The notes under the pieces: model-generated
Told to the model about the DNA's origin: nothing
Databases searched by the model: none
Seen by the model: the letters and a program-made list of their open reading frames with translations, nothing else
Position numbers and translations under genes: made by a program
Shown here: positions 48,591 to 58,412 of the stretch, in pieces
Numbering within the stretch: the stretch's first letter is position 1
How the letters are laid out: every line of letters begins with the position of its first letter
Origin: Clostridium bovifaecis
GTDB lineage: Bacteria; Bacillota; Clostridia; Clostridiales; Clostridiaceae
Direction of reading: 5' to 3'
Assembly (NCBI GenBank): GCA_009738435.1
Contig: CP046522.1
Location: 1,581,249-1,645,248, forward strand
Length of the DNA stretch: 64,000 bases

Positions 48591-48740
48591 GGTATTTTAT
48601 ATTTTTTTATTGAGCGAATAGTTTATATATTATAGCTACATATTTTAGCTGTGTAAGTACCCCTTAGATTTCTTGATAATTTATATTTAAAATGGTAAAG
48701 TATTATATATTGCACAAAGAATTTTCTGGAGGTACTTAAC

Positions 48741-49343
48741 TTGTTTGATTATATTAAGGGTATTTACATAGGATTAAATAAAGATTACATAATTGTAGAA
48801 AACAATAATATTGGGTATAAGATATATACTTCAGGTAGCACAATGGCTAAGATGCCCAACACAAATGAAGATGTTAAGATATACATAGAACAAATAGTTA
48901 GAGAAGACTTCATAGGGCTATATGGATTTTTAACTGAAGAAGAAAGAGAGATGTTTAATTTGCTCTTAACCATTAATGGAGTTGGAAGTAAAGCTGCATT
49001 ATCACTACTTTCTATCAGTACTGTAAATAACCTAAGATTTGCGATTCTATCAGGAGACCATAATACACTAATTAAGGCACCCGGTATAGGCAAAAAGATA
49101 GCCCAAAGGATAATTTTAGAGCTTAGAGACAAAATAGGAAAGATGGCTGATGAAGATGGAAGAGAACTAGAAACTGCATTAGGTTTATCAGAAAATACTA
49201 CTAAAAATTATAATGAAGCTATTGAGGCTTTAGTTTCTCTTGGATTCTCACAAAAGGAAGCTGAAAAGGCTCTAAAGACTGTTAATATTAATGATAGCTT
49301 AGAAGAGATAATTAAAAATAGCTTAAGATATTTAATGAGTTAG
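48741..49343 (+). CDS. ruvA: Holliday junction branch migration protein RuvA
   Basis: RuvA binds the four-way junction and loads RuvB. The 200-residue protein has the OB-fold N-terminus ([26 protein letters not shown]), the HhH motifs ([14 protein letters not shown] and [21 protein letters not shown]) and the C-terminal RuvB-binding domain. The start is TTG 48741 with GGAGGT. It is followed by ruvB after 11 bases. Confidence 0.95.
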   Translation: MFDYIKGIYIGLNKDYIIVENNNIGYKIYTSGSTMAKMPNTNEDVKIYIEQIVREDFIGLYGFLTEEEREMFNLLLTINGVGSKAALSLLSISTVNNLRFAILSGDHNTLIKAPGIGKKIAQRIILELRDKIGKMADEDGRELETALGLSENTTKNYNEAIEALVSLGFSQKEAEKALKTVNINDSLEEIIKNSLRYLMS

Positions 49344-49354
49344 GGGGAGTAACT

Positions 49355-50368
49355 ATGGAAGATAGGATTATTTCCGCTTCTTATAAAAGGGAGGATACTG
49401 AGGTAGAGTATTCTTTAAGACCTCAAAATCTTAGAGAATATATAGGACAAAAAAAAGTTAAGGAAATGCTGGGTATTTTTATAAAGGCAGCAAAAATGAG
49501 AAAAGAAGCTTTAGATCATGTGTTATTATATGGTCCTCCCGGGCTTGGGAAAACCACCTTAGCTAATATTATAGCAAAAGAGATGGGAGGAACATTAAAG
49601 GTAACGTCAGGGCCAGCAATAGAAAGAGCAGGAGATTTAGCAGCTATACTTACAGGTTTAAATGATTATGATGTATTATTCATAGATGAAATTCACAGAC
49701 TTAATAGAACAGTAGAAGAAATACTATATCCTGCTATGGAGGATAATGCACTGGATATAGTTATAGGTAAGGGAGCAGCAGCAAAGTCTATAAGATTAGA
49801 TTTACCCAAATTCACATTGATTGGAGCTACAACAAGAGTAGGTCTTTTAACCTCACCTCTTAGAGATAGATTTGGAGTTTTAAGTGCCATGGAATTTTAT
49901 GAAGAGGATGAGTTAAAAGAGATTATAATAAGATCCTCAGGTATATTAGGCATAGCAATAACTGAAAAGGCAGCCTTTGAGATAGCTAGAAGATCAAGAG
50001 GAACACCAAGAATAGCAAACAGAATCTTAAAAAGAGTTAGAGATTATTGTGAAGTAAAAGGAAATGGTACAATTGACCTGGGGATTGCAAAAGGTGCCTT
50101 AGAGCTTTTGGAAATTGATGGAGAGGGTTTTGATAAAATAGATAATAAAATACTAGAAGCTATAATAGATAACTTTGATGGCGGACCTGTTGGAATTGAG
50201 ACATTATCTTATTTTATAGGAGAAGAATTAGACACTATACAGGATGTTTATGAACCCTATCTTTTGCAAAAAGGTTTTATAGTAAGAATGCCAAGAGGAA
50301 GGAAAGCTACTGAAAAAGCTTATAGGCATATTGGAAAAAATTTTGGAGAACAAATTAAGTTAACATAA
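49355..50368 (+). CDS. ruvB: Holliday junction branch migration ATPase RuvB
   Basis: The AAA+ motor of the RuvAB complex, 337 residues. [18 protein letters not shown], Walker [15 protein letters not shown], Walker [11 protein letters not shown], sensor [18 protein letters not shown] and the C-terminal winged helix ([13 protein letters not shown]) are all present. RBS GGGGGAG. Confidence 0.97.
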   Translation: MEDRIISASYKREDTEVEYSLRPQNLREYIGQKKVKEMLGIFIKAAKMRKEALDHVLLYGPPGLGKTTLANIIAKEMGGTLKVTSGPAIERAGDLAAILTGLNDYDVLFIDEIHRLNRTVEEILYPAMEDNALDIVIGKGAAAKSIRLDLPKFTLIGATTRVGLLTSPLRDRFGVLSAMEFYEEDELKEIIIRSSGILGIAITEKAAFEIARRSRGTPRIANRILKRVRDYCEVKGNGTIDLGIAKGALELLEIDGEGFDKIDNKILEAIIDNFDGGPVGIETLSYFIGEELDTIQDVYEPYLLQKGFIVRMPRGRKATEKAYRHIGKNFGEQIKLT

Positions 50369-50382
50369 GAGGAGTGAAGGCT

Positions 50383-51408
50383 TTGAAGGTTAAAGATTTT
50401 GATTTTTACCTACCTGAAGAATTAATAGCACAACATCCTTTGGAAAAAAGGGACGAATCAAGACTGATGGTGGTAGATAGAAATAGTGGAAGTATAGAAC
50501 ATAAGGTATTTAAAGACATGATAGATTACCTAAAAGAAGGAGATTGTCTTGTATTAAATAACACAAGAGTATTGCCAGCGAGGCTTATAGGAGAAAAGGA
50601 AGGTACAGGGGGGAAAATGGAATTTCTTCTTCTGAAGAGAATTGATTCTAATTCTTGGGAAACTCTAGTGAAGCCAGGGAAGAGAGCAAAGCTTGGATCA
50701 AGATTTGTCTTTGGTGGCGGAGAGCTGAAAGCAGAGGTTAAAGGTATCGGAGAAGAAGGAAGCAGAATAGTTGAGTTTGAATATAAGGGTATTTTTGAAG
50801 AAGTACTAGACAGGCTTGGGCAAATGCCATTGCCTCCATATATAACAGAAACTCTAGAGGATAAAGAAAGATATCAGACAGTGTACTCAAAGGAAATAGG
50901 TTCAGCAGCTGCGCCAACTGCAGGACTTCATTTTACAGAAGAACTTCTAGCTAAGATAAAGGATAAAGGAATAAAAGTTGTTTTTATAACTCTTCATGTA
51001 GGACTTGGAACCTTCAGACCTGTTAAAGCTGAAACTATAGAAGAACATCACATGCACTCAGAGTATTATATTATGTCAAAGGAAACTGCAAAACTTATAA
51101 ACGAAACCAAAGAAATGGGTGGAAGAGTAATTGCGGTAGGAACTACTTCCTGTAGAACCTTAGAGACTATAGCAAGTGAAGAGGGTAAAGTCAGAGAAGA
51201 ATCGGGATGGACTGATATCTTTATGTATCCAGGATATAAGTTTAAATTAGTAGATGCTTTGATAACCAATTTTCATCTACCGCAATCTACCTTGCTTATG
51301 CTTGTAAGTGCTTTTTCAAGCAGAGAGATTATTATGAGGGCATATGAGGAAGCAGTTAGAGAAAGATATAGATTTTTTAGCTTTGGAGATGCAATGTTTT
51401 TAAAATAG
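50383..51408 (+). CDS. queA: S-adenosylmethionine:tRNA ribosyltransferase-isomerase
   Basis: QueA makes epoxyqueuosine in tRNA from the preQ1 base inserted by Tgt. 341 residues; [48 protein letters not shown] and [11 protein letters not shown] are family signatures. The start is TTG 50383, 8 bases after AAGAGGAG; GTG 50374 overlaps that site. It is intact and paired with tgt. Confidence 0.95.
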   Translation: MKVKDFDFYLPEELIAQHPLEKRDESRLMVVDRNSGSIEHKVFKDMIDYLKEGDCLVLNNTRVLPARLIGEKEGTGGKMEFLLLKRIDSNSWETLVKPGKRAKLGSRFVFGGGELKAEVKGIGEEGSRIVEFEYKGIFEEVLDRLGQMPLPPYITETLEDKERYQTVYSKEIGSAAAPTAGLHFTEELLAKIKDKGIKVVFITLHVGLGTFRPVKAETIEEHHMHSEYYIMSKETAKLINETKEMGGRVIAVGTTSCRTLETIASEEGKVREESGWTDIFMYPGYKFKLVDALITNFHLPQSTLLMLVSAFSSREIIMRAYEEAVRERYRFFSFGDAMFLK

Positions 51409-51428
51409 CTATGGAAGGAGAAAGTATA

Positions 51429-52559
51429 GTGTTTAAATTACATAAGAAAGAAAAAAACGCAAGAAGAGGGGAGTTCATAACTCCACATGGAGTTATACAA
51501 ACTCCTGTATTTATGAATGTAGGAACTTTAGCTGCTATAAAAGGTGCAGTGTCCACAATGGATTTAAAGGAAATAGGATGTCAAGTAGAATTATCTAATA
51601 CATATCACCTCCATTTAAGACCAGGAGATGAAGTTATAAACAAACTAGGAGGACTTCATAAATTTATGAACTGGGATAGACCAATTCTTACAGATTCAGG
51701 TGGATTTCAGGTGTTCTCTTTGTCTAAAATTAGAGAAATAGAAGAAAGAGGGGTAACCTTCCGCTCACACATAGATGGAAGAAAAATATTTATGGGTCCA
51801 GAAGAAAGTATGCAAATTCAAAGCAATCTAGCGTCTACCATAGCTATGGCTTTTGATGAATGCATAGAGAACCCATCTCCAAGAGATTACGTGGAACGAT
51901 CTGTAGCTAGGACTACAAGATGGCTTGAAAGATGTAAAGTGGAAATAGATAGGCTGAATTCACTATCTAATACTATAAATAAAAAACAAATGCTTTTTGG
52001 AATAAATCAAGGTGGAATCTATGAAGATATAAGAATAGCTCATGCTAAAGAGATCTCCAAGATGAATTTAGATGGTTATGCAATAGGTGGTCTTGCAGTA
52101 GGTGAAACCCATGAAGAAATGTATAGAACAATAGAGGCTGTAGAACCGTACTTGCCAGAAGATAAGCCAAGATATTTGATGGGGGTAGGTATTCCGAGCA
52201 ACATTCTTGAGGCTGTATCAAGAGGAGTAGACTTTTTTGACTGTGTATTACCTGCTAGAAATGGGAGACATGGACATGTGTTTACTAAATATGGTAAAAT
52301 CAACTTAATGAATGCTAAATTTGAACTTGATAGTAGACCGATTGATGAGGGCTGTGACTGCCCTGCTTGTCAACATTACAGCAGAGCATATATTAGGCAT
52401 CTTTTTAAGGCAAAAGAAATGTTAGCTATGCGACTTTGTGTACTTCATAATCTATATTTTTATAATAAGCTTATGCAAGATATAAGAGATGCTATTGATG
52501 GAGGATATTTTGAGGATTTTAAAGCTCAGAGGTTAGAAGAATGGGGAGGAAGAGCATAA
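51429..52559 (+). CDS. tgt: tRNA-guanine transglycosylase
   Basis: Tgt exchanges the wobble guanine of GUN anticodons for preQ1. 376 residues, with ARRGEFITPHGVIQTPVFMNVGT, ILTDSGGFQVFSL (catalytic Asp), GGLAVGE, FDCVLPARNGRHG (nucleophile region) and the zinc site CDCPACQHYSRAYIRHL. The start is GTG 51429, 8 bases after AAGGAG, matching the usual N-terminus. Confidence 0.95.
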   Translation: MFKLHKKEKNARRGEFITPHGVIQTPVFMNVGTLAAIKGAVSTMDLKEIGCQVELSNTYHLHLRPGDEVINKLGGLHKFMNWDRPILTDSGGFQVFSLSKIREIEERGVTFRSHIDGRKIFMGPEESMQIQSNLASTIAMAFDECIENPSPRDYVERSVARTTRWLERCKVEIDRLNSLSNTINKKQMLFGINQGGIYEDIRIAHAKEISKMNLDGYAIGGLAVGETHEEMYRTIEAVEPYLPEDKPRYLMGVGIPSNILEAVSRGVDFFDCVLPARNGRHGHVFTKYGKINLMNAKFELDSRPIDEGCDCPACQHYSRAYIRHLFKAKEMLAMRLCVLHNLYFYNKLMQDIRDAIDGGYFEDFKAQRLEEWGGRA

Positions 52560-52653
52560 GTAGACATAAGCAGGGAGCCTAAATCTTTGATTTAATGGTA
52601 ATCGCGTATTACTTCAACGAAGGAGTTCTATTTTGAAGAGGGGAGGTGAAGTT

Positions 52654-52947
52654 ATGGGGCAAGGCAGTGGTATTTTGACTGTTATTCTGCCATTCATAGT
52701 TATGTTGGGTTTGTTCTACGTAGTTATATTAGTTCCCGAAAGAAAAAGAAAAAACAAATATAATGCTATGTTAGAAGGATTGAGAATAAATGATGAAGTT
52801 ATGACAAGAGGCGGAATTGTAGGGAAAGTCATAGAGCTTCAAGATGATTTTGCTATAATAGAATCAGGACCTGATAGAGTTAAATTTAAAATAAAAAAGA
52901 ATGGTATTGCTACTCTTTTAAATGAAGTAATAGAAGAAAAAAAGTAA
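52654..52947 (+). CDS. yajC: Preprotein translocase accessory subunit YajC
   Basis: A 97-residue protein with one N-terminal membrane helix (ILTVILPFIVMLGLFYVVILVPERKRK) and the small basic domain LRINDEVMTRGGIVGKVIELQDDFAIIESG typical of YajC. It works with SecDF at the membrane; secDF lie 2 kb downstream. The start is ATG 52654 with GGGGAGGTGA. Confidence 0.93.
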   Translation: MGQGSGILTVILPFIVMLGLFYVVILVPERKRKNKYNAMLEGLRINDEVMTRGGIVGKVIELQDDFAIIESGPDRVKFKIKKNGIATLLNEVIEEKK

Positions 52948-53007
52948 GACTCCAGTTATAAAATACCTTCTAACTACATAGATATTAGTAGATAGGAGGT
53001 GTTTAAG

Positions 53008-53376
53008 GTGGAGGAAAAGGGCAGTATTATCTGCATTGGACAAGGAGTGGTCAGGGGATTCTTTCTTACATTAGCATTACTTATTATTTATGCTATAGTA
53101 ACATACTTTCTAAAGTCCAACCCTAAAATAGATTCCATATACTTTGTAGTCATAACAGCCTTCAGTGTAATGTATGGTTCTATATACTCTGTAAAGAAGA
53201 TACAGAAAAGGGGGTGGCTCATAGGTCTTACAGTTGCGATTGTGTACATGCTAGTTGTTTTTTTAGTATCAGCAGTCAACGGAAGAGGTTTTGATATTTC
53301 AAGTTACGGAATACTAAGGATAGCTTTAGCGCTTTTTGTAGGTACACTTTCTGGTATGCTAGGCATAAATATATAA
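53008..53376 (+). CDS. TIGR04086-family membrane protein
   Basis: A 122-residue protein with four hydrophobic segments (GVVRGFFLTLALLIIYAIVTYF, IYFVVITAFSVMYGSIYSV, LIGLTVAIVYMLVVFLVSAV, LRIALALFVGTLSGMLGI). This family sits next to yajC and the SCIFF genes in many Clostridia. Role unknown. The start is GTG 53008, 8 bases after AGGAGGT. Confidence 0.8.
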   Translation: MEEKGSIICIGQGVVRGFFLTLALLIIYAIVTYFLKSNPKIDSIYFVVITAFSVMYGSIYSVKKIQKRGWLIGLTVAIVYMLVVFLVSAVNGRGFDISSYGILRIALALFVGTLSGMLGINI

Positions 53377-53402
53377 AATTGCTTTATTTAATGAAAAATC
53401 TG

Positions 53403-53411
53403 TGATATAAT
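53403..53411 (+). promoter_or_regulatory. Extended -10 promoter of scfA
   Basis: TGATATAAT, a perfect extended -10, lies 40 bases before the scfA start codon. The same TGTGATATAAT string occurs upstream of yebC and after galU. Confidence 0.6.
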
Positions 53412-53451
53412 TTGACAGTACAATTTTATAGTGAAAATGGAGGAATTTATA

Positions 53452-53589
53452 ATGAAACATATTAAAACAGTAAACAAACAAAACATAAAAGAGAGTTTAA
53501 ATAAACCAGGATGCAAAGAATGTGCTAATTCATGTCAATCAGCATGCAAAACATCTTGTACAGTTGCTAACTTAGCTTGTGAAAACTAA
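53452..53589 (+). CDS. scfA: SCIFF ranthipeptide precursor (six cysteines in forty-five residues)
   Basis: The 45-residue peptide begins MKHIKTVNKQNIKESLNKPG and has six cysteines at positions 21, 24, 28, 32, 36 and 43, the invariant SCIFF pattern (CxxC-x3-C-x3-C-x3-C-x6-C, ending in CE). Radical-SAM ScfB links the cysteines to other residues by sulfur-to-carbon thioether bonds. RBS GGAGG precedes ATG 53452. It is nearly universal in Clostridia and may act in quorum sensing or redox control, which is not settled. Confidence 0.95.
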   Translation: MKHIKTVNKQNIKESLNKPGCKECANSCQSACKTSCTVANLACEN

Positions 53590-53601
53590 TATTAAAAAAT
53601 G

Positions 53602-53624
53602 AGCAGTAACGCAGAGTTACTGCT
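53602..53624 (+). terminator. Hairpin (attenuator-like) between scfA and scfB
   Basis: AGCAGTAAC pairs with GTTACTGCT around a 5-base loop, followed by TTGCGTTT, a weak tail. It probably lets only part of transcription reach scfB, giving more peptide than enzyme. Confidence 0.6.
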
Positions 53625-53651
53625 TTGCGTTTATATAAGGAGGAAGAAAAA

Positions 53652-55020
53652 TTGGCATTAATTCATAAGTTTATTCAAGATGGTGAATTTTATATATTAG
53701 ATGTAAATACAGGTGCAGTACATATAGTAGATGAATTAGTTTATGACTTGTTAGATGATAATATACTTAGAACAAAGGAAGAACTTATTGAAGAATTTAA
53801 GGACAAGTACTCTGTTGAAGACATAGAAGAAGTCTATGAAGAAATAAGTGAACTTAAAAAAGAAGGGTACCTTTATTCAGAAGATAATTATGAGGAAATA
53901 GCATTAAAAAGCGAAGATTCTAAGGATTACATAAAGGCATTATGCCTTAATATAACTCATGATTGTAATCTAAGATGTAAGTACTGCTTTGCAGATGAGG
54001 GAAAATATCATGGAACAAGAAAGGTAATGTCCCCTGAGGTGGGTAAAAAAGCAATTGATTTTGTAATTGCTCACAGTGGACCAAGAAGAAATATAGAAGT
54101 GGATCTTTTTGGAGGAGAGCCACTAATAGCTTTAAGGGAGATAAAAGAAATAATAGAATATGCAAGGGAACAAGAAAAGCTTCATAATAAGGTAATAAGA
54201 TTTACTATGACTACCAATGCTACCCTATTAAATGAGGAAATTATGGAGTATATGGATAAAGAAATGGGTAACATAGTTTTAAGTATCGATGGAAGAAAGA
54301 GCGTAAATGATAATACTAGAATTAGAGTAGATGGTAAAGGAACTTATGAAGATATTTTACCTAAGATAGAAAGAATGGTAGAAAAAAGGGATAAATCAAA
54401 GTCTTACTATGTAAGAGGAACCTTTACAAGAGATAATACAGATTTTTATAAGGACATAAAGCACTTTGCAGATTTAGGATTTAAAGAAATATCAGTAGAG
54501 CCAGTGGTACTTCCAGATGAACATCCATTATCTTTAAGAAAAGAAGACCTTAAAATTATATTTGAAAATTATGATATGTTATATAAAGATATGCTTCAAA
54601 GACAGAGAGAAGGTAATGAGTTTAAATTTTATCACTTTAATATAGACCTTCAAGGCGGGCCTTGCGTATATAAGAGAATATCAGGTTGCGGGGCAGGTCA
54701 TGAATACATAGCTGTAACCCCAGATGGAGAAATATATCCATGTCATCAATTTGTAGGAAATGAAGACTTTAAAGTTGGAACAATATTTGATGATGATGAA
54801 GAATTAAATTGGAACATTGGAAAGCAATTTAAATCAGCTCATATATAACAAACCAGCTTGCAAAGAGTGCTGGGCAAGATTCTATTGCAGTGGAGGATGT
54901 CAAGCCAATAACTACAATTTTAATGGAGATATCCATATACCATATGAAATAGGATGTGAAATGCAGAAAAAGAGAATAGAGTGTGCTATAGCCCTAAAAG
55001 CGAAGAAACTGGAAGAATAG
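53652..55020 (+). CDS. scfB: SCIFF radical-SAM/SPASM maturase (frameshifted as read)
   Basis: ScfB installs thioether bonds in ScfA. The N-terminal PqqD-like peptide-binding domain (IHKFIQDGEFYILDVNTGAVHIVDELVYDLL) is followed by the radical-SAM site CNLRCKYC (CxxxCxxC) near residue 105, and then SPASM cysteines in CGAGHEYIAVTPDGEIYPCHQ and CKECWARFYCSGGC. The start is TTG 53652 with AAGGAGG. A stop at 54846-54848 is removed by one TA restored to the tract at 54839-54848, giving FKSAHIYNKPACKE, the family sequence. About 456 residues. Confidence 0.93.
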
Positions 55021-55110
55021 TTCAATAATTACCTGTTATTGACTATTATAATCAAAAGTAATATAATAAGTTATAATTACGCTTAAAAGATGGTGCAAAG
55101 GGGGATAAAC

Positions 55111-56376
55111 ATGAGGAACGCAAGAAGCGGTAAGTCTAAGAAGACTAAAAGTACAGTGATTTTTGTGGTTTTAGTTTGCATTGTTGGACTGTTAGCTTAT
55201 TCTGGGTTTAATGGATTTAAAAATGTCTTTGGATACAGGGTAAAGCCCTTTAGTCAATCTATAAATAGAGGACTGGATCTACAAGGTGGTATATCTGTAT
55301 TAGAAGAAATTAAAGGTAATGAGGTAGATAATGAAACTATAGAAAGAACTATAGAAATGTTATCTATGAGAGTTAATCCAGAAGGTGTAAAGGAAACTTC
55401 AGTACAAAGAGAAGGAAAAAACAGAATCAGAATTGAAATCCCTGGAGAATTTGATTCTAAAAAGGTTTTGGATAGTATAGGAAAGACTGGTAAGCTGGAG
55501 TTTAAGGGGCCAGATAACAAAGTGATTTTAACGGGTACCGATGTTGAAAATGCAACAGCCTATTTAGATGATATGGGAAGTCCGACTATAGGGCTTGAAC
55601 TTAAAGCTGATGGAGCTAAAAAATTTGCAGAAGCGACTCAAAAGTTTCTTAATCAGCCAATAACAATATATATGGATGAAGAAGTTCTTACTAGTCCTAC
55701 AGTCCAATCCGTTATAACAAATGGTAAGGCTACTATAACAGGAAGTAAATCTTTAGATGAAGCTAAACGTCAAGCTAACATCATAAAATCAGGAGCACTT
55801 CCAGTAACATTAGAAGCTGTGGAATTTAAAACAGTTGGAGCTACTTTAGGTTCAAATGCACTTCCTTTAAGCATGAAGGCTGGTGCAGTAGGAATAAGTT
55901 TAATAATAGTATTTATGATAGTTTACTATAGAAGACCAGGTTTTATGGCAAGCATTGCATTAATAATTTATGTTCTATTAGTTTTAGGAACTTTCTCAGC
56001 AGTTAAGGTTACATTAACATTGTCTGGTATCGCTGGATTTTTACTTACTGTAGGTATGGCCGTTGATGCTAATGTTCTTATATTTGAAAGAATAAAGGAA
56101 GAATTAAGAACGGGAAAGAGTGTAAAGTCATCTATAGATGCAGGATTTAGTAGAGCACTATCATCTATTTTGGATTCTAATATAACAACTATAATAGCAG
56201 CTATAGTTTTATATTATTTAGGATCTGGTGCTGTAAAAGGTTTTGCTCTTACTCTTATGATAGGTATAATACTAAGTATTTTTACTGCCCTTACAGTTAC
56301 AAAAACACTGATTAAATTAGGTATGGAAATGGGAATTTTAAACAATGCTTCTCATTTTGGCATTAAGAGGGGGTAA
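55111..56376 (+). CDS. secD: Protein translocase subunit SecD
   Basis: An RND-type membrane subunit that uses the proton gradient to pull secreted proteins outward. 421 residues: one N-terminal helix, the periplasmic-type P1 domain (RGLDLQGGISVLEEI), then five helices with GVAVDANVLIFERIKEE-like GMAVDANVLIFERIKEEL and the AGFSRALSSILDSNITTII segment. The start is ATG 55111 with AAGGGGGA. Confidence 0.96.
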   Translation: MRNARSGKSKKTKSTVIFVVLVCIVGLLAYSGFNGFKNVFGYRVKPFSQSINRGLDLQGGISVLEEIKGNEVDNETIERTIEMLSMRVNPEGVKETSVQREGKNRIRIEIPGEFDSKKVLDSIGKTGKLEFKGPDNKVILTGTDVENATAYLDDMGSPTIGLELKADGAKKFAEATQKFLNQPITIYMDEEVLTSPTVQSVITNGKATITGSKSLDEAKRQANIIKSGALPVTLEAVEFKTVGATLGSNALPLSMKAGAVGISLIIVFMIVYYRRPGFMASIALIIYVLLVLGTFSAVKVTLTLSGIAGFLLTVGMAVDANVLIFERIKEELRTGKSVKSSIDAGFSRALSSILDSNITTIIAAIVLYYLGSGAVKGFALTLMIGIILSIFTALTVTKTLIKLGMEMGILNNASHFGIKRG

Positions 56377-56381
56377 GAAGC

Positions 56382-57251
56382 ATGCTAAAGATTATTGAAA
56401 GAACAAAATTATGGTTTGCAATATCAATAATTGTAATAATGACAGGTATGGTAGCTTTAGGAATGAAGGGTCTGAATTATGGAATAGACTTTCAAGGCGG
56501 TACTGTAGTTACTATAGAAATGGGAAAAAGCTTCAATCAGCAGATAAAAGAAGAAGCAGATACAATAATTAAAAAGTATGATCCTCAAGCGTCAACTTAT
56601 ATATCAAATGAAACTCAAATAGAGATTAAAAGTAATAGCTTAACTAGCGATAGCATAAATAATATGTTTAAAGAGTTAAAAGACAAATATAAGCTTGAAG
56701 AAACATCATTGCTTTCACAAAACAATGTTGGGCCTTCTGTAGGGAATGAGTTAAAGAAAAAGACAGTAAATGCTTTGCTGATTGCAACAGTTGCTATGCT
56801 TATATATGTAGGATTTAGATTTGAAATAAAGTTTGGAATAGCAGCTATACTTGCTCTAATACATGACGTTCTAGTAACGTTAGGTGTATATGCAATTTTT
56901 CAAATACCAGTGAATTCCCCTTTTATAGCGGCTATGCTTACTATAATAGGATACTCTATTAATGACACCATAGTAATATTCGATAGAATAAGAGAAAATA
57001 GAAGAAAAATGAGAGGAAGAGATGTAGTTGAGATTGTTAATACAAGTGTAACTCAAACTATGTCAAGATCTATAAACACAAGTTTAACAACTTTAGTTAC
57101 AATTGTAGCTGTTTATATATTTGTGCCATCAGTTAGAGACTTTGCATTTCCACTAATAATTGGTATTATATCAGGAGCTTACTCTTCTATTTTTGTTGCT
57201 AGTCCTATTTGGGTACTATTAAAAAGAAATGATAAGAAAGCGCAAGCTTAA
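56382..57251 (+). CDS. secF: Protein translocase subunit SecF
   Basis: The partner of SecD, 289 residues. GLNYGIDFQGGTVVTIEM near the N-terminus, five C-terminal helices with IIGYSINDTIVIFDRIRENRR and TMSRSINTSLTTL. It starts 5 bases after secD, with AGGGGG inside the end of secD. A terminator follows. Confidence 0.96.
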   Translation: MLKIIERTKLWFAISIIVIMTGMVALGMKGLNYGIDFQGGTVVTIEMGKSFNQQIKEEADTIIKKYDPQASTYISNETQIEIKSNSLTSDSINNMFKELKDKYKLEETSLLSQNNVGPSVGNELKKKTVNALLIATVAMLIYVGFRFEIKFGIAAILALIHDVLVTLGVYAIFQIPVNSPFIAAMLTIIGYSINDTIVIFDRIRENRRKMRGRDVVEIVNTSVTQTMSRSINTSLTTLVTIVAVYIFVPSVRDFAFPLIIGIISGAYSSIFVASPIWVLLKRNDKKAQA

Positions 57252-57266
57252 TAAAACAACTTTATG

Positions 57267-57306
57267 AAATAAAGCTAATTCCAAAGAGGAGTTAGCTTTA
57301 TTTTCG
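57267..57306 (+). terminator. Terminator after secF
   Basis: AATAAAGCTAA pairs with TTAGCTTTATT, extended by a few bases around the loop, followed by TTTCGTTT. Confidence 0.8.
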
Positions 57307-57404
57307 TTTAAATATGTTGTCGATTTATAAAAAAGTATTTGTAATAATGGAGAATTTAAATTATAATATTATTTGCTTCCTATAAACTTTGGGGGATTAT
57401 ATAT

Positions 57405-58313
57405 ATGAAAAAGTATTATTCTTATGGTGACTCTCATGATGATTTATTAAATTTAATAGGTTTATATGACTCATTTTTATTAAAGGGATTAGGCGAGGGA
57501 TTAAATAGAATTACTAAAGCCGTTAACCATAGAGAAAAAATAGTCATTTATGGTTCCTATGATGTAGATGGAATTACAAGCGTTTCACTGCTTATGCTGA
57601 TTTTAAAGTATTTAAATGCGGATGTGGAATACTATATACCAGATACTATAGAAAAAGGAAATATATTTAATTCTAATGTAATAGAGAACCATATGAAATT
57701 ATTAGGTGCAGATTTAATAATTACGGTAGGCTGCGGCATAAATTCTGTAAATGAAGTTGAATTATGCAGGAGCTTGGAAATGGATGTGATTATTACGGAT
57801 TATCATGTTCCGAGTAATTCAATTCCTAATACAATACTCATTAATCCTAATCAGCAAGGATGTGCCTATCCTTTTAAAGACTTGAATGCGGTTGGTGTCG
57901 CTTATAAACTAGCGTATGCTATAGCAGAACAGTATCATATGAAGTGTATAGAAAAATATTTAGATTTAGTTGCTATAGGTATAGCATCTACATCTATACC
58001 TTTAACTGGCGAAAACCTTATTATGATTGAAAAAGGTATGAATTATTTATCTAATACAAATAATTATGGTATAAATGCTATAAGGAAAATTAATAATATA
58101 AACAATATAGATTATAATGCCCTAATATCTTTAAGTAGTATAGTTATGCCTAAAGTAAATGCAGTAGGAAGAATGGATGATGCTAGAATAGCAGTAGAAC
58201 TATTTACGACTTTAGATAAAGAAAGGGCAGAACAAATAGCAAAATATATGAATAAAACTAGAAAATCTAAAATTGGAAAAGTAAAATATGAAAAAACTAA
58301 CTTAAGTTATTGA
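57405..58313 (+). CDS. Truncated, catalytically degenerate RecJ-like DHH protein
   Basis: 302 residues covering only the DHH half of RecJ; the usual DHHA1 and OB parts (a further 250 or more residues) are absent and the downstream gap is under 100 bases. The four metal-binding positions I could align are all changed: SYDVDG for DYDADG (S51), VGCG for VDCG (G109), TDYH for TDHH (Y133) and STSIP for ADIVP (T196). The frame itself is open from a GGGGG-preceded ATG to TGA, and hydrophobic core segments remain (DLNAVGVAYKLAYAIAEQY, KVNAVGRMDDARIAVELF). It occupies the place where many Clostridia carry full recJ. A nuclease role is unlikely. Confidence 0.8.
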   Translation: MKKYYSYGDSHDDLLNLIGLYDSFLLKGLGEGLNRITKAVNHREKIVIYGSYDVDGITSVSLLMLILKYLNADVEYYIPDTIEKGNIFNSNVIENHMKLLGADLIITVGCGINSVNEVELCRSLEMDVIITDYHVPSNSIPNTILINPNQQGCAYPFKDLNAVGVAYKLAYAIAEQYHMKCIEKYLDLVAIGIASTSIPLTGENLIMIEKGMNYLSNTNNYGINAIRKINNINNIDYNALISLSSIVMPKVNAVGRMDDARIAVELFTTLDKERAEQIAKYMNKTRKSKIGKVKYEKTNLSY

Positions 58314-58412
58314 TTACCCTTGAATAAATGGGTAGCTTTAATATATAATTTATGAGTACAGGTGAATTAAAAATAAACATGCATTTGTATATAGATATAG
58401 GGGGAATATAAG

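Noticed and set aside
58314-58412. Remainder of RecJ after a frameshift
   Set aside because: The interval is under 100 bases in all frames, too short for DHHA1, so the truncation is not a simple frame error.
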